A stretch of DNA of 64,000 bases, from contig NZ_PRDM01000001.1 of NCBI RefSeq assembly GCF_015182285.1, positions 744,001 to 808,000 on the forward strand, in the 5' to 3' direction. The first letter of the stretch is position 1; each line of letters starts with the position of its first letter. Below the pieces are notes generated by a model that ran no database searches, was not told the DNA's origin, and saw only the letters and a list, made by a program, of their open reading frames with translations. This document shows positions 1 through 8,806 of this stretch, one piece after another. Source of the DNA: Flavobacterium hungaricum. GTDB taxonomy: Bacteria > Bacteroidota > Bacteroidia > Flavobacteriales > Flavobacteriaceae. Position numbers and translations under genes: made by a program.

Positions 1-608
1 ACCTCCAGCTGTTTTTCTATAATAGCCTTTCTATTGGCTTCTGGACTCCATAAATCGCCTCTTAGTTTTAAATATTTAGCAGTCAGCTTGATGCCTTCGG
101 CGATTTGTAATTCAACGTATTTATAAGGTTGTACAAAGTGAAAAACTAGAGAAACTATAAGGTATAATATTCCTCCAATAAAAATAAAACCAGCATATTG
201 AAAAGCTTCTAATCCTTCATGCAAATGTCCAAAAGAAAGAGAAATAGAAAGCAATGCAGAAAAAGAAATCAAGGTAGCTCTTTGTCCATAAACAGATATC
301 ATTGAGCATGCAAACAGCAGAAAACCAAGAAATGGGTAGAATAATATCGGAAACGGGTAGGTAAGATTAACCAAAAGATTGACTCCAGAAACAATAAACG
401 AAGCAACAATAAGACCTTTTACTTTATGAATCAGCGAACTCGGAATATCACTGGGATAGGTATAAAAAGCTCCAAGAGCAATGGTGAAGCCTATTTCGAA
501 ATGACCTAAAAAATTTAGAATTAAAACAGGAACAACAGAAGCAATAGTTACTTTAGAGGCGTTTAAAAAAGAAGTACTGTTAGTAAATTTTGTAATACGA
601 TCAATCAT
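1..608 (-). CDS. FUSC/YccS-like integral membrane protein (partial)
   Basis: Translating the minus strand from an ATG at 608 gives an open frame that runs off the left edge, so the C-terminal part is missing. The visible ~200 residues hold about five or six hydrophobic helices, with motifs such as GHFEIGFTIALGAFYTYPSD and YPFLGFLLFACSMISVYGQR, followed by a soluble stretch (HFVQPYKYVELQIAEGIKLTAKYLK). This matches the FUSC/YccS/YhfK family of aromatic-acid-exporter-like membrane proteins. The frame stays open upstream to about 710 without another ATG, so 608 is the best start. Divergent from def. Substrate unknown; family call fairly good, function inferred. Confidence 0.7.
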   Translation of the reverse strand, partial: MIDRITKFTNSTSFLNASKVTIASVVPVLILNFLGHFEIGFTIALGAFYTYPSDIPSSLIHKVKGLIVASFIVSGVNLLVNLTYPFPILFYPFLGFLLFACSMISVYGQRATLISFSALLSISLSFGHLHEGLEAFQYAGFIFIGGILYLIVSLVFHFVQPYKYVELQIAEGIKLTAKYLKLRGDLWSPEANRKAIIEKQLE

Positions 609-738
609 AAAGACAGGTTTACTAGCAAAGGTAAGAATTGTACGAATGATTTTGGCATAATTATAGCTGACTTTTTTATCTGCTTGGAAAAAATATGATA
701 TAAAACAGGTTTAGAATTATTCATTGACTATTTTTTAC

Positions 739-746
739 TATTTTTG
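739..746 (+). promoter_or_regulatory. -7 promoter box (TATTTTTG) for def
   Basis: TATTTTTG fits the Flavobacterium -7 consensus TAnnTTTG and lies 63 bases upstream of the def start codon, in the divergent gap with the FUSC gene. No convincing TTTG -33 element is seen at the expected spacing. Confidence 0.45.
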
Positions 747-809
747 CCAGCTGAAATATCAGAAATTTAAATCTGTTTTTACAGCACATTAAAACATAAA
801 TAAAAACAA

Positions 810-1400
810 ATGATTTTACCAATTGTAGGATACGGTGATCCTGTTTTAAGAAAAGTAGGAGAAGCAATAACGCCAGAATATCCAAACCTAAAAGAAACGA
901 TCGCAAATATGTACGAGACTATGTATAACGCGTACGGAGTTGGGCTTGCTGCACCGCAGGTAGGTCTGCCGGTTCGTTTGTTTGTTATTGATACAACCCC
1001 TTTTAGCGATGACGAGGATCTTCCATCAGAAGAACAAAAAGATTTAAAAGGATTCAAAAAGACTTTTATCAATGCTAAAATCGTTAAAGAAGAAGGTGAG
1101 GAGTGGAGTTTTAATGAAGGCTGTCTGAGTATTCCAGACGTTCGTGAGGACGTTTATAGAAAACCAACTGTTACAATAGAATATTGTGAAGAAGATTTTG
1201 TAATGAAAACAGAGGTTTTTGACGGCTTAATTGCAAGAGTTATTCAGCATGAATACGATCATATCGAAGGTGTTTTGTTTACAGATAAAATATCTTCTCT
1301 AAAAAAACGTTTAATTCAAAAGAAATTGAAAAATATCACGGAAGGAAAAACGTTTCAGGAATATAGAATGAAATTTTTTGGTGCGAAAAAAGGGAGATAA
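810..1400 (+). CDS. def: Peptide deformylase
   Basis: Removes the N-formyl group from the initiator methionine of nascent proteins in the cytoplasm. All three family motifs are present: GVGLAAPQVG (about residues 43-52), EGCLSIP (about 103-109, with the metal-binding Cys) and QHEYDH (about 146-151, with two metal-ligand His and the catalytic Glu). At 196 aa it is a normal bacterial length, with an insert between motifs 1 and 2 (residues 60-85, acidic and lysine-rich) typical of Bacteroidetes enzymes. ATG at 810 follows an A-rich leader with no Shine-Dalgarno. First gene of a likely def-DUF5606 unit, 63 bp ahead of the next gene. Confidence 0.97.
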   Translation: MILPIVGYGDPVLRKVGEAITPEYPNLKETIANMYETMYNAYGVGLAAPQVGLPVRLFVIDTTPFSDDEDLPSEEQKDLKGFKKTFINAKIVKEEGEEWSFNEGCLSIPDVREDVYRKPTVTIEYCEEDFVMKTEVFDGLIARVIQHEYDHIEGVLFTDKISSLKKRLIQKKLKNITEGKTFQEYRMKFFGAKKGR

Positions 1401-1463
1401 GATTTCTAAAGCAATTTAGAAACGATAAAATAAATCAAATTCTTAATACTAATTTTAATAAAA

Positions 1464-1964
1464 ATGAATTTAGCGAAAATTTTAGCCATTTCAGGAAAAC
1501 CAGGTTTATATGAACTAAAAGTACAAACTCGTACAGGTTTTGTGGCAGAATCATTAATTGATGGAAAGAAAATTACTGTAAATCTAAAAAGTAACGTAAG
1601 CCTATTGTCTGAAATTTCGATTTACACTTATGAAGGAGAAAAGCCATTGACTGAAGTAATGCAGCAGATTGCCGTTAAAGAAAATAAAGGTCAGGCTATT
1701 TCTCACAAAGAAGATAATGCTACATTGGCGGCTTACTTTAAAGAAATCCTTCCAACTTATGACGAAGAAAGAGTTTATCCTTCAGATATCAAAAAAGTAT
1801 TAAATTGGTATAACACACTTCAAGCAAAAGGATTAGTAACAGATTTGGCTCCTGCTGTTGAAGAAGCTAAAGAAGAAGCTCCAGCTGTTGAAGAAAAACC
1901 TAAAAAAGCGCCGGCAGCTAAAAAAGCTCCAGCAAAAAAAGCAGCAGCAAAAAAAGAAGAATAG
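1464..1964 (+). CDS. DUF5606 domain protein with Lys/Ala-rich tail
   Basis: A 166-residue protein whose first ~125 residues match the Bacteroidetes-restricted DUF5606 family (start MNLAKILAISGKPGLYELK; conserved YDEERVYPSDIKKVLNWYN near 105-125). The last ~40 residues are a low-complexity tail of Glu/Ala then Lys/Ala/Pro repeats (PKKAPAAKKAPAKKAAAKK), like histone-H1-type nucleic-acid-binding tails. No catalytic motif is visible. It sits between def and mazG, an order I recall from Flavobacterium genomes, and is closed by a clear terminator. Function unknown; a role near RNA or the nucleoid is only an inference from the basic tail. Confidence 0.85.
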   Translation: MNLAKILAISGKPGLYELKVQTRTGFVAESLIDGKKITVNLKSNVSLLSEISIYTYEGEKPLTEVMQQIAVKENKGQAISHKEDNATLAAYFKEILPTYDEERVYPSDIKKVLNWYNTLQAKGLVTDLAPAVEEAKEEAPAVEEKPKKAPAAKKAPAKKAAAKKEE

Positions 1965-1988
1965 TATTTAATACATTCAAAATATAAT

Positions 1989-2024
1989 AATCCTGTTAAG
2001 ATGTTTTTCTTGACAGGATTTTTT
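1989..2024 (+). terminator. Rho-independent terminator after DUF5606
   Basis: Inverted arms AATCCTGT / ACAGGATT with a short extension (TAAG/CTTG) around an ~8-nt loop, followed directly by a T-run. It lies 25 nt after the DUF5606 stop and separates it from mazG. Confidence 0.8.
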
Positions 2025-2068
2025 ACTTTTACTTAAATTTTTATTTACTACCCAATTACACTTCGCAA

Positions 2069-2839
2069 ATGAGCAGAGAAAACCAACTTAAAGCTTTTGA
2101 AAGATTATTAATCATTATGGACGAACTTCGTGAAAAATGTCCGTGGGATAAAAAGCAGACGCTGCAGACTTTAAGACATTTGACAATTGAAGAAACCTAC
2201 GAATTGGGCGACGCGATCTTGGATAATGATTTGAATGAAGTAAAAAAAGAGTTGGGAGATTTATTGCTGCACATCGTTTTTTACGCTAAAATTGGAAGTG
2301 AAACGAATGATTTTGATATTGCTGACGTGTGCAACGAAATCTGTGAAAAACTAATTTACCGCCATCCTCATATTTACGGTGATGTAAATGTAGAAAATGA
2401 AGAAGAAGTAAAACAGAATTGGGAAAAGCTAAAGCTAAAAGAAGGTAAAAAATCGGTATTAGAAGGCGTTCCTAATAGTCTTCCGGCTTTGGTTAAGGCA
2501 AGCAGAATTCAAGACAAAGTAAAAGGTGTCGGATTTGATTGGGAAGAACCGCATCAAGTTTGGGATAAAGTCCAAGAAGAACTGCAGGAACTGCAAGACG
2601 AAGTAAAATCTGGTAATCAGGATAAAATTGAAGACGAATTTGGAGATGTTTTGTTCTCCATGATTAATTATGCCCGTTTTTTAAATGTAAATCCAGAAGA
2701 CGCTTTAGAAAGAACCAATAAAAAATTCATCAAACGTTTTCAATATTTAGAAAGCAAAGCAAACGAATTAGGAAAGCCATTAATGGACATGACTCTTACA
2801 GAAATGGATGTATTTTGGAACGAAGCAAAAAAACTTTAA
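2069..2839 (+). CDS. mazG: Nucleoside triphosphate pyrophosphohydrolase MazG
   Basis: Hydrolyses NTPs/dNTPs to NMPs and PPi and is thought to clean aberrant nucleotides. The 256 aa contain two tandem MazG domains. The first has the CPWDKKQTLQTLRHLTIEETYE signature (about 24-45) and the EL-GD-L metal-binding motif (KKELGDLLLHIVFYAKI, about 59-75). The second has the matching EEL-EL-DEV and EDEFGDVLFSMINYARFL motifs (about 190-210). Length agrees with E. coli MazG. Its stop overlaps the convergent stop of the FNR-like gene by 4 bp (2836-2839). Start chosen at the ATG before SRENQLKAFERL. Confidence 0.96.
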   Translation: MSRENQLKAFERLLIIMDELREKCPWDKKQTLQTLRHLTIEETYELGDAILDNDLNEVKKELGDLLLHIVFYAKIGSETNDFDIADVCNEICEKLIYRHPHIYGDVNVENEEEVKQNWEKLKLKEGKKSVLEGVPNSLPALVKASRIQDKVKGVGFDWEEPHQVWDKVQEELQELQDEVKSGNQDKIEDEFGDVLFSMINYARFLNVNPEDALERTNKKFIKRFQYLESKANELGKPLMDMTLTEMDVFWNEAKKL

Positions 2840-3519
2840 TTTTCTGCTAATTTTTTTAAAGCACGAACATCTTTTAGTTTGATTTTTTTACCTACCAATT
2901 CAATCAATCCCAGTTTGTTAAAATCAGATAATAAACGAATACAGCTTTCTGTTGCAGTACCGATAATTCCAGCCAATTCTTCGCGTGTTAACTGCACTTT
3001 TAGTGTTTGGTCTTTGTCTTCTCCAAACTCGTCATGCAGATGAAGAAGCGTTTCGGCAAGGCGCTGTTTAACTGTTTTTTGGACTAAAGCAATTTTTTCG
3101 TTCTCAGATTCTTTCAAATCTTCACAAACAGACTGCATAAGATTTAAAGAGAATTGATTATTACTGTTAAAGAAATTAATGATTTCAGATTTAGGAATAA
3201 AACACACTTCCATATCCGCAATAGCTTTGGCTGTTAAGTTGGCCGGCTCATTACTAATCATGGAACGCTGTCCAAGAAGTTCGCCAGATTTTACCAATTT
3301 TACAATTTGGTCTTTACCGTTTGCACTTAATTTTGAAAGCTTCCCTACACCGTCTTTTACACAAAAAACACCATTTGTAACTTCTCCTTCTTCAAAAATG
3401 GCTTCTCCTTTTTTGATTTTGTAGGTGGTTTTACTGCCGGCAAGTTTTATAACTTCTTCTTTACTAAGGGCTTTAAGTGAACTTAACTGACGTACTATAC
3501 ATTGATCACATTTATTCAT
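2836..3519 (-). CDS. Crp/Fnr-family regulator, probable oxygen-responsive FNR-like
   Basis: A 227-residue regulator with an N-terminal cyclic-nucleotide-binding-type beta-roll (ILKKGEAIFEEGE and GELLGQRSMISNEP regions), a dimerisation helix and a C-terminal HTH (LTREELAGIIGTATESCIRLLSDFNKLGLIEL). The N-terminus begins MNKCDQCIVRQL, a C-x2-C pair, with further Cys in EVCFIP and SVCEDL. FNR proteins use one N-terminal Cys group plus a central Cys to hold a 4Fe-4S cluster, so oxygen sensing is plausible but not shown. I start at the ATG at 3519: the longer frame's TTG at 3540 lies inside a -7 promoter box. It faces the cbb3 cluster, and FNR-type palindromes precede ccoI, ccoS, hemN and adhE. Confidence 0.88.
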   Translation of the reverse strand: MNKCDQCIVRQLSSLKALSKEEVIKLAGSKTTYKIKKGEAIFEEGEVTNGVFCVKDGVGKLSKLSANGKDQIVKLVKSGELLGQRSMISNEPANLTAKAIADMEVCFIPKSEIINFFNSNNQFSLNLMQSVCEDLKESENEKIALVQKTVKQRLAETLLHLHDEFGEDKDQTLKVQLTREELAGIIGTATESCIRLLSDFNKLGLIELVGKKIKLKDVRALKKLAEN

Positions 3520-3537
3520 GACAATAGTTGTTTGCTG

Positions 3538-3545
3538 CAAAATTA
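3538..3545 (-). promoter_or_regulatory. -7 promoter box (TAATTTTG) of the FNR-like gene
   Basis: On the minus strand this reads TAATTTTG, a perfect TAnnTTTG box, 19 nt ahead of the ATG at 3519. Its presence argues against the upstream TTG start at 3540, which would lie within it. Confidence 0.5.
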
Positions 3546-3656
3546 AGCATTATTCGCCGTTTTTACGCTTATTATTTCTTAAAATATCCGGAAAAAGAAG
3601 AATGTAAAAATTCGTTCCTTTTATTTTCTTAAATTAGAATTCGAATTAATTAAAAC

Positions 3657-3700
3657 ATGATAATTATCATCTTAAAAACTGCTTGTTAATCTGAAATTTG
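3657..3700 (+). promoter_or_regulatory. FNR-type operator and -7 box upstream of ccoI
   Basis: ATGATAATTATCAT at 3657-3670 is a perfect 14-bp palindrome of the TGAT-N4-ATCA class used by FNR proteins. GAAATTTG at 3693-3700 is a near-consensus -7 box. The palindrome centre is 36.5 bp from the last base of the -7 box. With a start site about 5 nt further on, the operator would be centred near -41.5, the class-II activator position. The same spacing recurs at ccoS, hemN and adhE. Confidence 0.8.
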
Positions 3701-3720
3701 CAACCTAAAAACAAATTTTT

Positions 3721-6108
3721 ATGACTGGCCTAAGTTGTTTTCATTGTGGTTTGACCATAGCGAAAAATGAGGAAATCGATTTTGATGAAAAAAAGTTTTG
3801 CTGCGCCGGCTGTAAAACGGTGTATGAGATTTTTAGCAGCAACGACTTAACCTCTTATTATGAGTTTGAAAAATCGCCAGGAGCCACTCCACAAGACATT
3901 GCCGGCAAATACGATTTCTTAGAAAATGATAGTATTCTTTCAAAACTATTAGAATTTCATGAAGGAAATACTGCTATTGTATCTTTAAATATCCCTCATA
4001 TTCATTGCAGTTCTTGTATCTGGATTTTAGAGAATCTCAACCGCCTCCAAACAGGAATTAGTACTTCACAAGTTAATTTTCATGAAAAGAAAGTTAGAAT
4101 TACCTATAATTCCGACATTGTTTCTTTAAAAGAAATAGTTTACTTATTAAGCTCTATTGGTTACGAACCTTACATTAGTTTAGAAAATTATGGTGAATCT
4201 AAAACTAAAATTGATCGAAGTTTAACTTATAAACTTGGAGTAGCATTTTTTTGTTTTGGAAATATTATGCTGTTGTCATTTCCAGAATATTTTGAAATGA
4301 AAGAGTTCTGGCTGGACAGCTACAAACCCTTTTTTAGATTTTTGATTTTTGTTTTGGCATTGCCAAGTTTCCTTTATTCTGCAAGTGGTTATTACGTATC
4401 GGCATATCATAGTATTAAAACTAAAATGCTGAATATTGACATCCCGATCGCGCTAGGAATTATTGTTATGTTTATCCGCAGTACTTATGATATGCTGATG
4501 GATCATGGTCCCGGCTTTTTTGATAGTCTGGCGAGTTTGGTTTTCTTTATGCTTCTAGGCAAAATGTTTCAGACTAAGACGTACAGCTTTTTAAGTTTTG
4601 AAAGAGATTTTAAATCCTATTTTCCTATTGCTGTAACTAAAATAAACAAAGATAATTCTGAAGAAAATGCGGCTATTTATGACATCTCTAAAGGAGACAG
4701 ATTGTTAATCCGAAACCAGGAACTTATTCCAGTTGATGGGATTCTGATTAGTGAAAGCGCAGAAATAGATTATAGTTTTGTTACAGGTGAGGCGGTTCCT
4801 ATAACTAAAAAATCGGGCGACAAAGTATTTGCCGGCGGTAAACAAATTGGCAGGGTAATAGAAATGGAGGTACTGCATTCTGTTTCTCAAAGCTATTTGA
4901 CACAATTATGGAGCAATGAAATTTTCCAGAAAAAAGTAAAACAAAAACATAAAACGATCACAGATGCAATAAGCCGCTATTTTACTCCAATTTTATTATT
5001 GATAGCCTTTGCAGGATTTGGTTATTGGATACTTATTGATGCTAATACTGCATTTAATGTTTTTACTGCGGTATTAATTGTTGCCTGTCCTTGTGCATTA
5101 GCACTTACAGCACCTTTTACTTTTGGAAATATTTTAAGGATTCTTGGAAAAAAGAAATTCTACCTGAAAAATGCTGTTGTAATCGAACAATTAGCTAAAG
5201 TAAATACTATTGTTTTTGATAAAACAGGAACCATTACAACGAATAAAAAGTCGAATATTACCTACGAAGGAAAATCAATTTCTGACGGGGATATTTTAGT
5301 GATTAAAAATGTTCTGCGTGCATCAAATCATCCTTTAAGCAGAATGTTATATGATTTTCTGCCAGAAACGAAACGTATTAAAATTGAAGATTTTCAGGAA
5401 ATTACAGGTAAAGGTATTTTGGCGATTGTTGATCAGAAAGAAGTTAAAATTGGTTCTGGCCAATTTGTGGATGATATAAAGTCTGATAATTTCGAAATAG
5501 AAAAAACAGCTTTGCATATCAAGATAGATGGAGTTTACATTGGGAAATATGTATTTCAGAATCAATATAGAGATGGTTTAGAAGAGCTTTTCCGAACTTT
5601 GAGCAAAGATTACAATATAAAAGTACTCTCTGGAGATAATGATGGAGAAAGAGTTAATTTAGAAACCATTCTTCCAAAAGGTACTGAGCTTATATTCAAT
5701 CAAAAGCCAGAACAAAAACTAGAGTATATCAAAAAACTTCAGGAGCAGGGGCAAAATGTTATGATGGTTGGTGACGGACTGAATGATGCGGGGGCTTTAG
5801 CACAAAGTGACGTCGGGATTTCGATTTCTGAAAATGTCAATGTCTTTTCACCTGCCTGTGATGCAATTTTAGATGCTAATGAGTTTTCACGCCTCAATTA
5901 CTTTTTGCGACTATCACACAAAGCTATTTTTATTATAAAAATGAGTTTTGGATTATCGTTACTTTATAACGTTGTGGGACTAGCTTTTGCGGTTACAGGT
6001 AATCTGCTTCCTTTAGTCGCGGCAATCATCATGCCGTTGAGTACAATTACCATTGTAAGTTTCGTTACTTTAATGTCTAACTATTTCAGCAACAGTAATT
6101 TAAAGTGA
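3721..6108 (+). CDS. ccoI: Copper-translocating P1B-type ATPase of the cbb3 cluster (CcoI/FixI type)
   Basis: A 795-residue heavy-metal P-type ATPase expected to export or deliver Cu for cbb3 oxidase assembly. Order of parts: a cysteine-rich N-terminal metal-binding module (CFHCGLTIAK and FCCAGCKTVYEIF, residues 5-40); an HMA-like domain with HIHCSSC (about 95-101); membrane helices; the actuator motif VTGEAVP; the CPC transport motif in VACPCALALTAPF (about 455); the phosphorylation loop FDKTGTITT (about 500); and the hinge MVGDGLNDAGALAQSDVGIS. The Cys-rich N-terminus plus HMA is the CcoI/FixI layout. It is preceded by an FNR-type operator and followed 114 bp later by ccoS. Confidence 0.95.
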   Translation: MTGLSCFHCGLTIAKNEEIDFDEKKFCCAGCKTVYEIFSSNDLTSYYEFEKSPGATPQDIAGKYDFLENDSILSKLLEFHEGNTAIVSLNIPHIHCSSCIWILENLNRLQTGISTSQVNFHEKKVRITYNSDIVSLKEIVYLLSSIGYEPYISLENYGESKTKIDRSLTYKLGVAFFCFGNIMLLSFPEYFEMKEFWLDSYKPFFRFLIFVLALPSFLYSASGYYVSAYHSIKTKMLNIDIPIALGIIVMFIRSTYDMLMDHGPGFFDSLASLVFFMLLGKMFQTKTYSFLSFERDFKSYFPIAVTKINKDNSEENAAIYDISKGDRLLIRNQELIPVDGILISESAEIDYSFVTGEAVPITKKSGDKVFAGGKQIGRVIEMEVLHSVSQSYLTQLWSNEIFQKKVKQKHKTITDAISRYFTPILLLIAFAGFGYWILIDANTAFNVFTAVLIVACPCALALTAPFTFGNILRILGKKKFYLKNAVVIEQLAKVNTIVFDKTGTITTNKKSNITYEGKSISDGDILVIKNVLRASNHPLSRMLYDFLPETKRIKIEDFQEITGKGILAIVDQKEVKIGSGQFVDDIKSDNFEIEKTALHIKIDGVYIGKYVFQNQYRDGLEELFRTLSKDYNIKVLSGDNDGERVNLETILPKGTELIFNQKPEQKLEYIKKLQEQGQNVMMVGDGLNDAGALAQSDVGISISENVNVFSPACDAILDANEFSRLNYFLRLSHKAIFIIKMSFGLSLLYNVVGLAFAVTGNLLPLVAAIIMPLSTITIVSFVTLMSNYFSNSNLK

Positions 6109-6159
6109 ATTTAAATAATTGTAAAATTATTTTTTTTAATTTTAACATTCTTCTATACC

Positions 6160-6203
6160 ATGATAAATATCATATTTTATCTGCCTTAATTCTAATAGTT
6201 TTG
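6160..6203 (+). promoter_or_regulatory. FNR-type operator and -7 box upstream of ccoS-ccoNOQP
   Basis: ATGATAAATATCAT (6160-6173) is a near-perfect TGAT-N4-ATCA palindrome. TAGTTTTG (6196-6203) is a perfect TAnnTTTG -7 box. Centre-to-box spacing is 36.5 bp, identical to that at ccoI, and the palindrome centre is 56-57 bp from the ccoS ATG. Confidence 0.83.
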
Positions 6204-6222
6204 TTTAACAAAAATTTAAGGA

Positions 6223-6414
6223 ATGAGTGTTATTTATCTATTAATTTCAGTAAGTATTTTCGTGGCAGTCTGCTTCTTTATTGCCTTTATTGTCGCTGTA
6301 AAATCGGGACAGTACGATGATGATTATACGCCTTCAGTCAGAATTCTTTTTGATGATGAGACCAAAATTAATCCCCAAAATAATAATTCACAAATCGAAG
6401 AAAAACAAGTATAA
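6223..6414 (+). CDS. ccoS: cbb3-type cytochrome oxidase assembly protein CcoS
   Basis: A 63-residue single-span membrane protein: hydrophobic helix at about residues 3-26 (VIYLLISVSIFVAVCFFIAF), then the short conserved segment VKSGQYDDDYTPSVRILFDDE. This matches CcoS, needed for haem/Cu insertion into cbb3 oxidase. It stops 2 nt before the ccoNO start, so it is the first gene of the oxidase operon and directly downstream of an FNR-type promoter. Confidence 0.92.
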   Translation: MSVIYLLISVSIFVAVCFFIAFIVAVKSGQYDDDYTPSVRILFDDETKINPQNNNSQIEEKQV

Positions 6415-6416
6415 TT

Positions 6417-8603
6417 ATGGAAATGGAACAGTTTTATTACGACAACAAAATTGTAAAAAAATTCATTTACGCCACAATCCTCTTTGGAGTTGTGGGTATG
6501 TTAGTGGGGCTTACTCTTGCAGTAATGTACCTTTTTCCCAATATGACAGATGGGATCTCGTGGCTTAGTTACGGCCGTTTAAGACCGTTGCACACCAATG
6601 CAGTCATTTTTGCATTTGTGGGTAATGCCTTTTTTGCAGGTATGTACTATTCTTTGCAAAGATTACTAAAAGCCAGAATGTTTAGTGATTTTTTAAGTAA
6701 TCTTCATTTCTGGGGCTGGCAGCTTATCATTGTAGCCGCAGCAATCACGCTTCCGTTAGGTTATACTTCTTCTAAAGAATATGCAGAACTGGAGTGGCCG
6801 ATAGATATTGCAATAGCACTGATCTGGGTTGTAATGGGAATCAACATGATTGGCACCATGCTGCGTCGAAGAGAACGTCACCTATATGTTGCAATTTGGT
6901 TTTATCTGGCAACATTCGTTACAGTAGCGGTGCTGCATATCTTTAATAATATTGAAATACCGGTATCAGGTCTTAAAAGTTATTCTGTTTACGCAGGGGT
7001 TCAGGATGCATTGGTACAATGGTGGTACGGGCACAATGCGGTGGCATTCTTTCTGACAACTCCTTTCTTAGGATTAATGTATTATTTTGTTCCTAAAATC
7101 GCAAACAGACCTGTTTATTCTTATAGATTGTCTATTATACACTTCTGGTCTTTGATTTTTATTTACATTTGGGCTGGACCGCACCACTTATTGTATTCTG
7201 CACTGCCAAACTGGGCGCAGAATTTAGGAGTTGCATTTTCTGTAATGTTGATTGCTCCATCTTGGGGAGGTATGATCAATGGTCTTTTAACTTTAAGAGG
7301 CGCTTGGGATAAAGTTCGTGAAGAACCAGTTTTAAAATTCTTTGTGGTAGCCATTACAGGTTACGGAATGGCAACTTTTGAAGGTCCGATGCTTTCTCTT
7401 AAAAATGTAAATGCTATTGCGCACTATACAGACTGGATCGTAGCGCACGTACACGTTGGAGCTTTAGCTTGGAATGGTTTTATGTCGTTTGCTATTATTT
7501 ATTGGTTGATTCCAAGAATGACAAAAACGAATTTGTTTTCAAAGAAATTGGCAAATTTCCATTTCTGGATTGGCACTTTAGGGATTATTTTATACGCATT
7601 GCCTATGTATGTTGCTGGATTTCAGCAAGCTTCAATGTGGAAACAGTTTAATCCAGATGGAACTTTGACCTACGGAAACTTCCTTGAAACAGTAACTGCA
7701 ATTATGCCATTATATTGGATGAGAGCTATCGGAGGATCTCTATATTTAGTCGGAATGTTGACATTAGTGTACAACATTATCATGACTATCAAAATTGGTG
7801 AACCTGTAGAAGATGAATTAGCACAGGCACCAGCTTTACAAAGAATTAGCAGCAGCAGGGTAAGAGGCGAAAAATTCCATTCTTGGTTAGAGAGAAAACC
7901 TATTCAGTTAACCATTTTGGCTACAATTGCCATTTTGATCGGTGGAATTATTCAAATTGTACCGACTATTATGGTAAAATCTAATATTCCGACAATCAGC
8001 AGTGTAAAACCATATACACCTTTAGAACTTGAAGGACGCGATTTATACATTAGAGAAGGCTGTGTCGGATGTCACTCTCAATCAGTTCGTCCGTTTAGAA
8101 GTGAAGTAGAGCGTTACGGACCTCAGTCAAAAGCTGGAGAATTTGTTTACGATCATCCATTCTTGTGGGGGTCAAAACGTACAGGTCCAGATTTATTAAG
8201 AGTTGGCGGGAAATATAATGATAACTGGCACTTTAATCATTTCTGGAATCCACAGAGTATTTCTGCAGGTTCAATTATGCCGGGTTACAAATGGTTATTT
8301 GATAATAAACCAATGGATACGTCATTAATTGAAAAGAAAATGAAGGCTATGATTACTCTTGGAGTTCCTTATACAGAAGCAGATGTTGCTAATGCACAAA
8401 AAACACTAAGAGATCAAGCAATTGGAATTGAAAAAAGTCTTGAAAATGACCCTGACTTTGTTAAAAGTTATGAAGCCAGCAAGAAAAAAGCAGCTGCAAG
8501 CGGAGAAAAATTCATTCCGATGAATGAGCGTGAAATTGTTGCTTTGATCGCTTATATTCAAAGACTTGGTACTGATATTAAAGTAAAAGAAACTTCAAAA
8601 TAG
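6417..8603 (+). CDS. ccoNO: cbb3 cytochrome c oxidase, fused subunits I and II (CcoN-CcoO)
   Basis: A 728-residue fusion of the catalytic subunit and the first c-type cytochrome subunit of a high-affinity terminal oxidase in the inner membrane. The first ~470 residues have about 12 helices with the haem and CuB ligand segments (RPLHTNAVIF, WWYGHNAVAFFLTTPFLG, WAGPHHLLYSALP, DWIVAHVHVGALAWNG). After a linker and one more helix, the CcoO part has GCVGCHSQSVRPFRSE with CxxCH at about 549-553 and MPGYKWLF with a likely axial Met. CcoN-CcoO fusions are characteristic of Bacteroidetes. 7 bp separate it from ccoQ. Confidence high. Confidence 0.96.
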   Translation: MEMEQFYYDNKIVKKFIYATILFGVVGMLVGLTLAVMYLFPNMTDGISWLSYGRLRPLHTNAVIFAFVGNAFFAGMYYSLQRLLKARMFSDFLSNLHFWGWQLIIVAAAITLPLGYTSSKEYAELEWPIDIAIALIWVVMGINMIGTMLRRRERHLYVAIWFYLATFVTVAVLHIFNNIEIPVSGLKSYSVYAGVQDALVQWWYGHNAVAFFLTTPFLGLMYYFVPKIANRPVYSYRLSIIHFWSLIFIYIWAGPHHLLYSALPNWAQNLGVAFSVMLIAPSWGGMINGLLTLRGAWDKVREEPVLKFFVVAITGYGMATFEGPMLSLKNVNAIAHYTDWIVAHVHVGALAWNGFMSFAIIYWLIPRMTKTNLFSKKLANFHFWIGTLGIILYALPMYVAGFQQASMWKQFNPDGTLTYGNFLETVTAIMPLYWMRAIGGSLYLVGMLTLVYNIIMTIKIGEPVEDELAQAPALQRISSSRVRGEKFHSWLERKPIQLTILATIAILIGGIIQIVPTIMVKSNIPTISSVKPYTPLELEGRDLYIREGCVGCHSQSVRPFRSEVERYGPQSKAGEFVYDHPFLWGSKRTGPDLLRVGGKYNDNWHFNHFWNPQSISAGSIMPGYKWLFDNKPMDTSLIEKKMKAMITLGVPYTEADVANAQKTLRDQAIGIEKSLENDPDFVKSYEASKKKAAASGEKFIPMNEREIVALIAYIQRLGTDIKVKETSK

Positions 8604-8610
8604 TTGCGTC

Positions 8611-8805
8611 ATGTTCGAACAAATTAAACACAATATGGAAACAATATCGGGTATAGAAATTTACCCGATAATTTCCCTCCTTATATTTTTCTTATTTTTT
8701 GTAGGCTTAGGCTTTTGGGTGTTTTCATACAAGAAAGACAAGATTAGAGAAATGAGTGAAATACCTTTAGATGAAGGACTTAGTTTAACTTCAAAAGATT
8801 TATAA
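8611..8805 (+). CDS. ccoQ: CcoQ/FixQ-like small oxidase subunit
   Basis: A 64-residue protein with one central membrane helix (YPIISLLIFFLFFVGLGFWV, about 19-38) followed by a charged YKKDKIREMSEIPLDE tail, the usual CcoQ layout. CcoQ stabilises the cbb3 complex. It is one nucleotide from ccoP (8807), indicating tight operon coupling. Identification rests mainly on topology and position between ccoNO and ccoP. Confidence 0.85.
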   Translation: MFEQIKHNMETISGIEIYPIISLLIFFLFFVGLGFWVFSYKKDKIREMSEIPLDEGLSLTSKDL

Positions 8806-8806
8806 A

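Noticed and set aside
6105..6320. Open frame overlapping ccoS and its promoter
   Set aside because: It spans the ccoS promoter and operator in another frame and has no family features.
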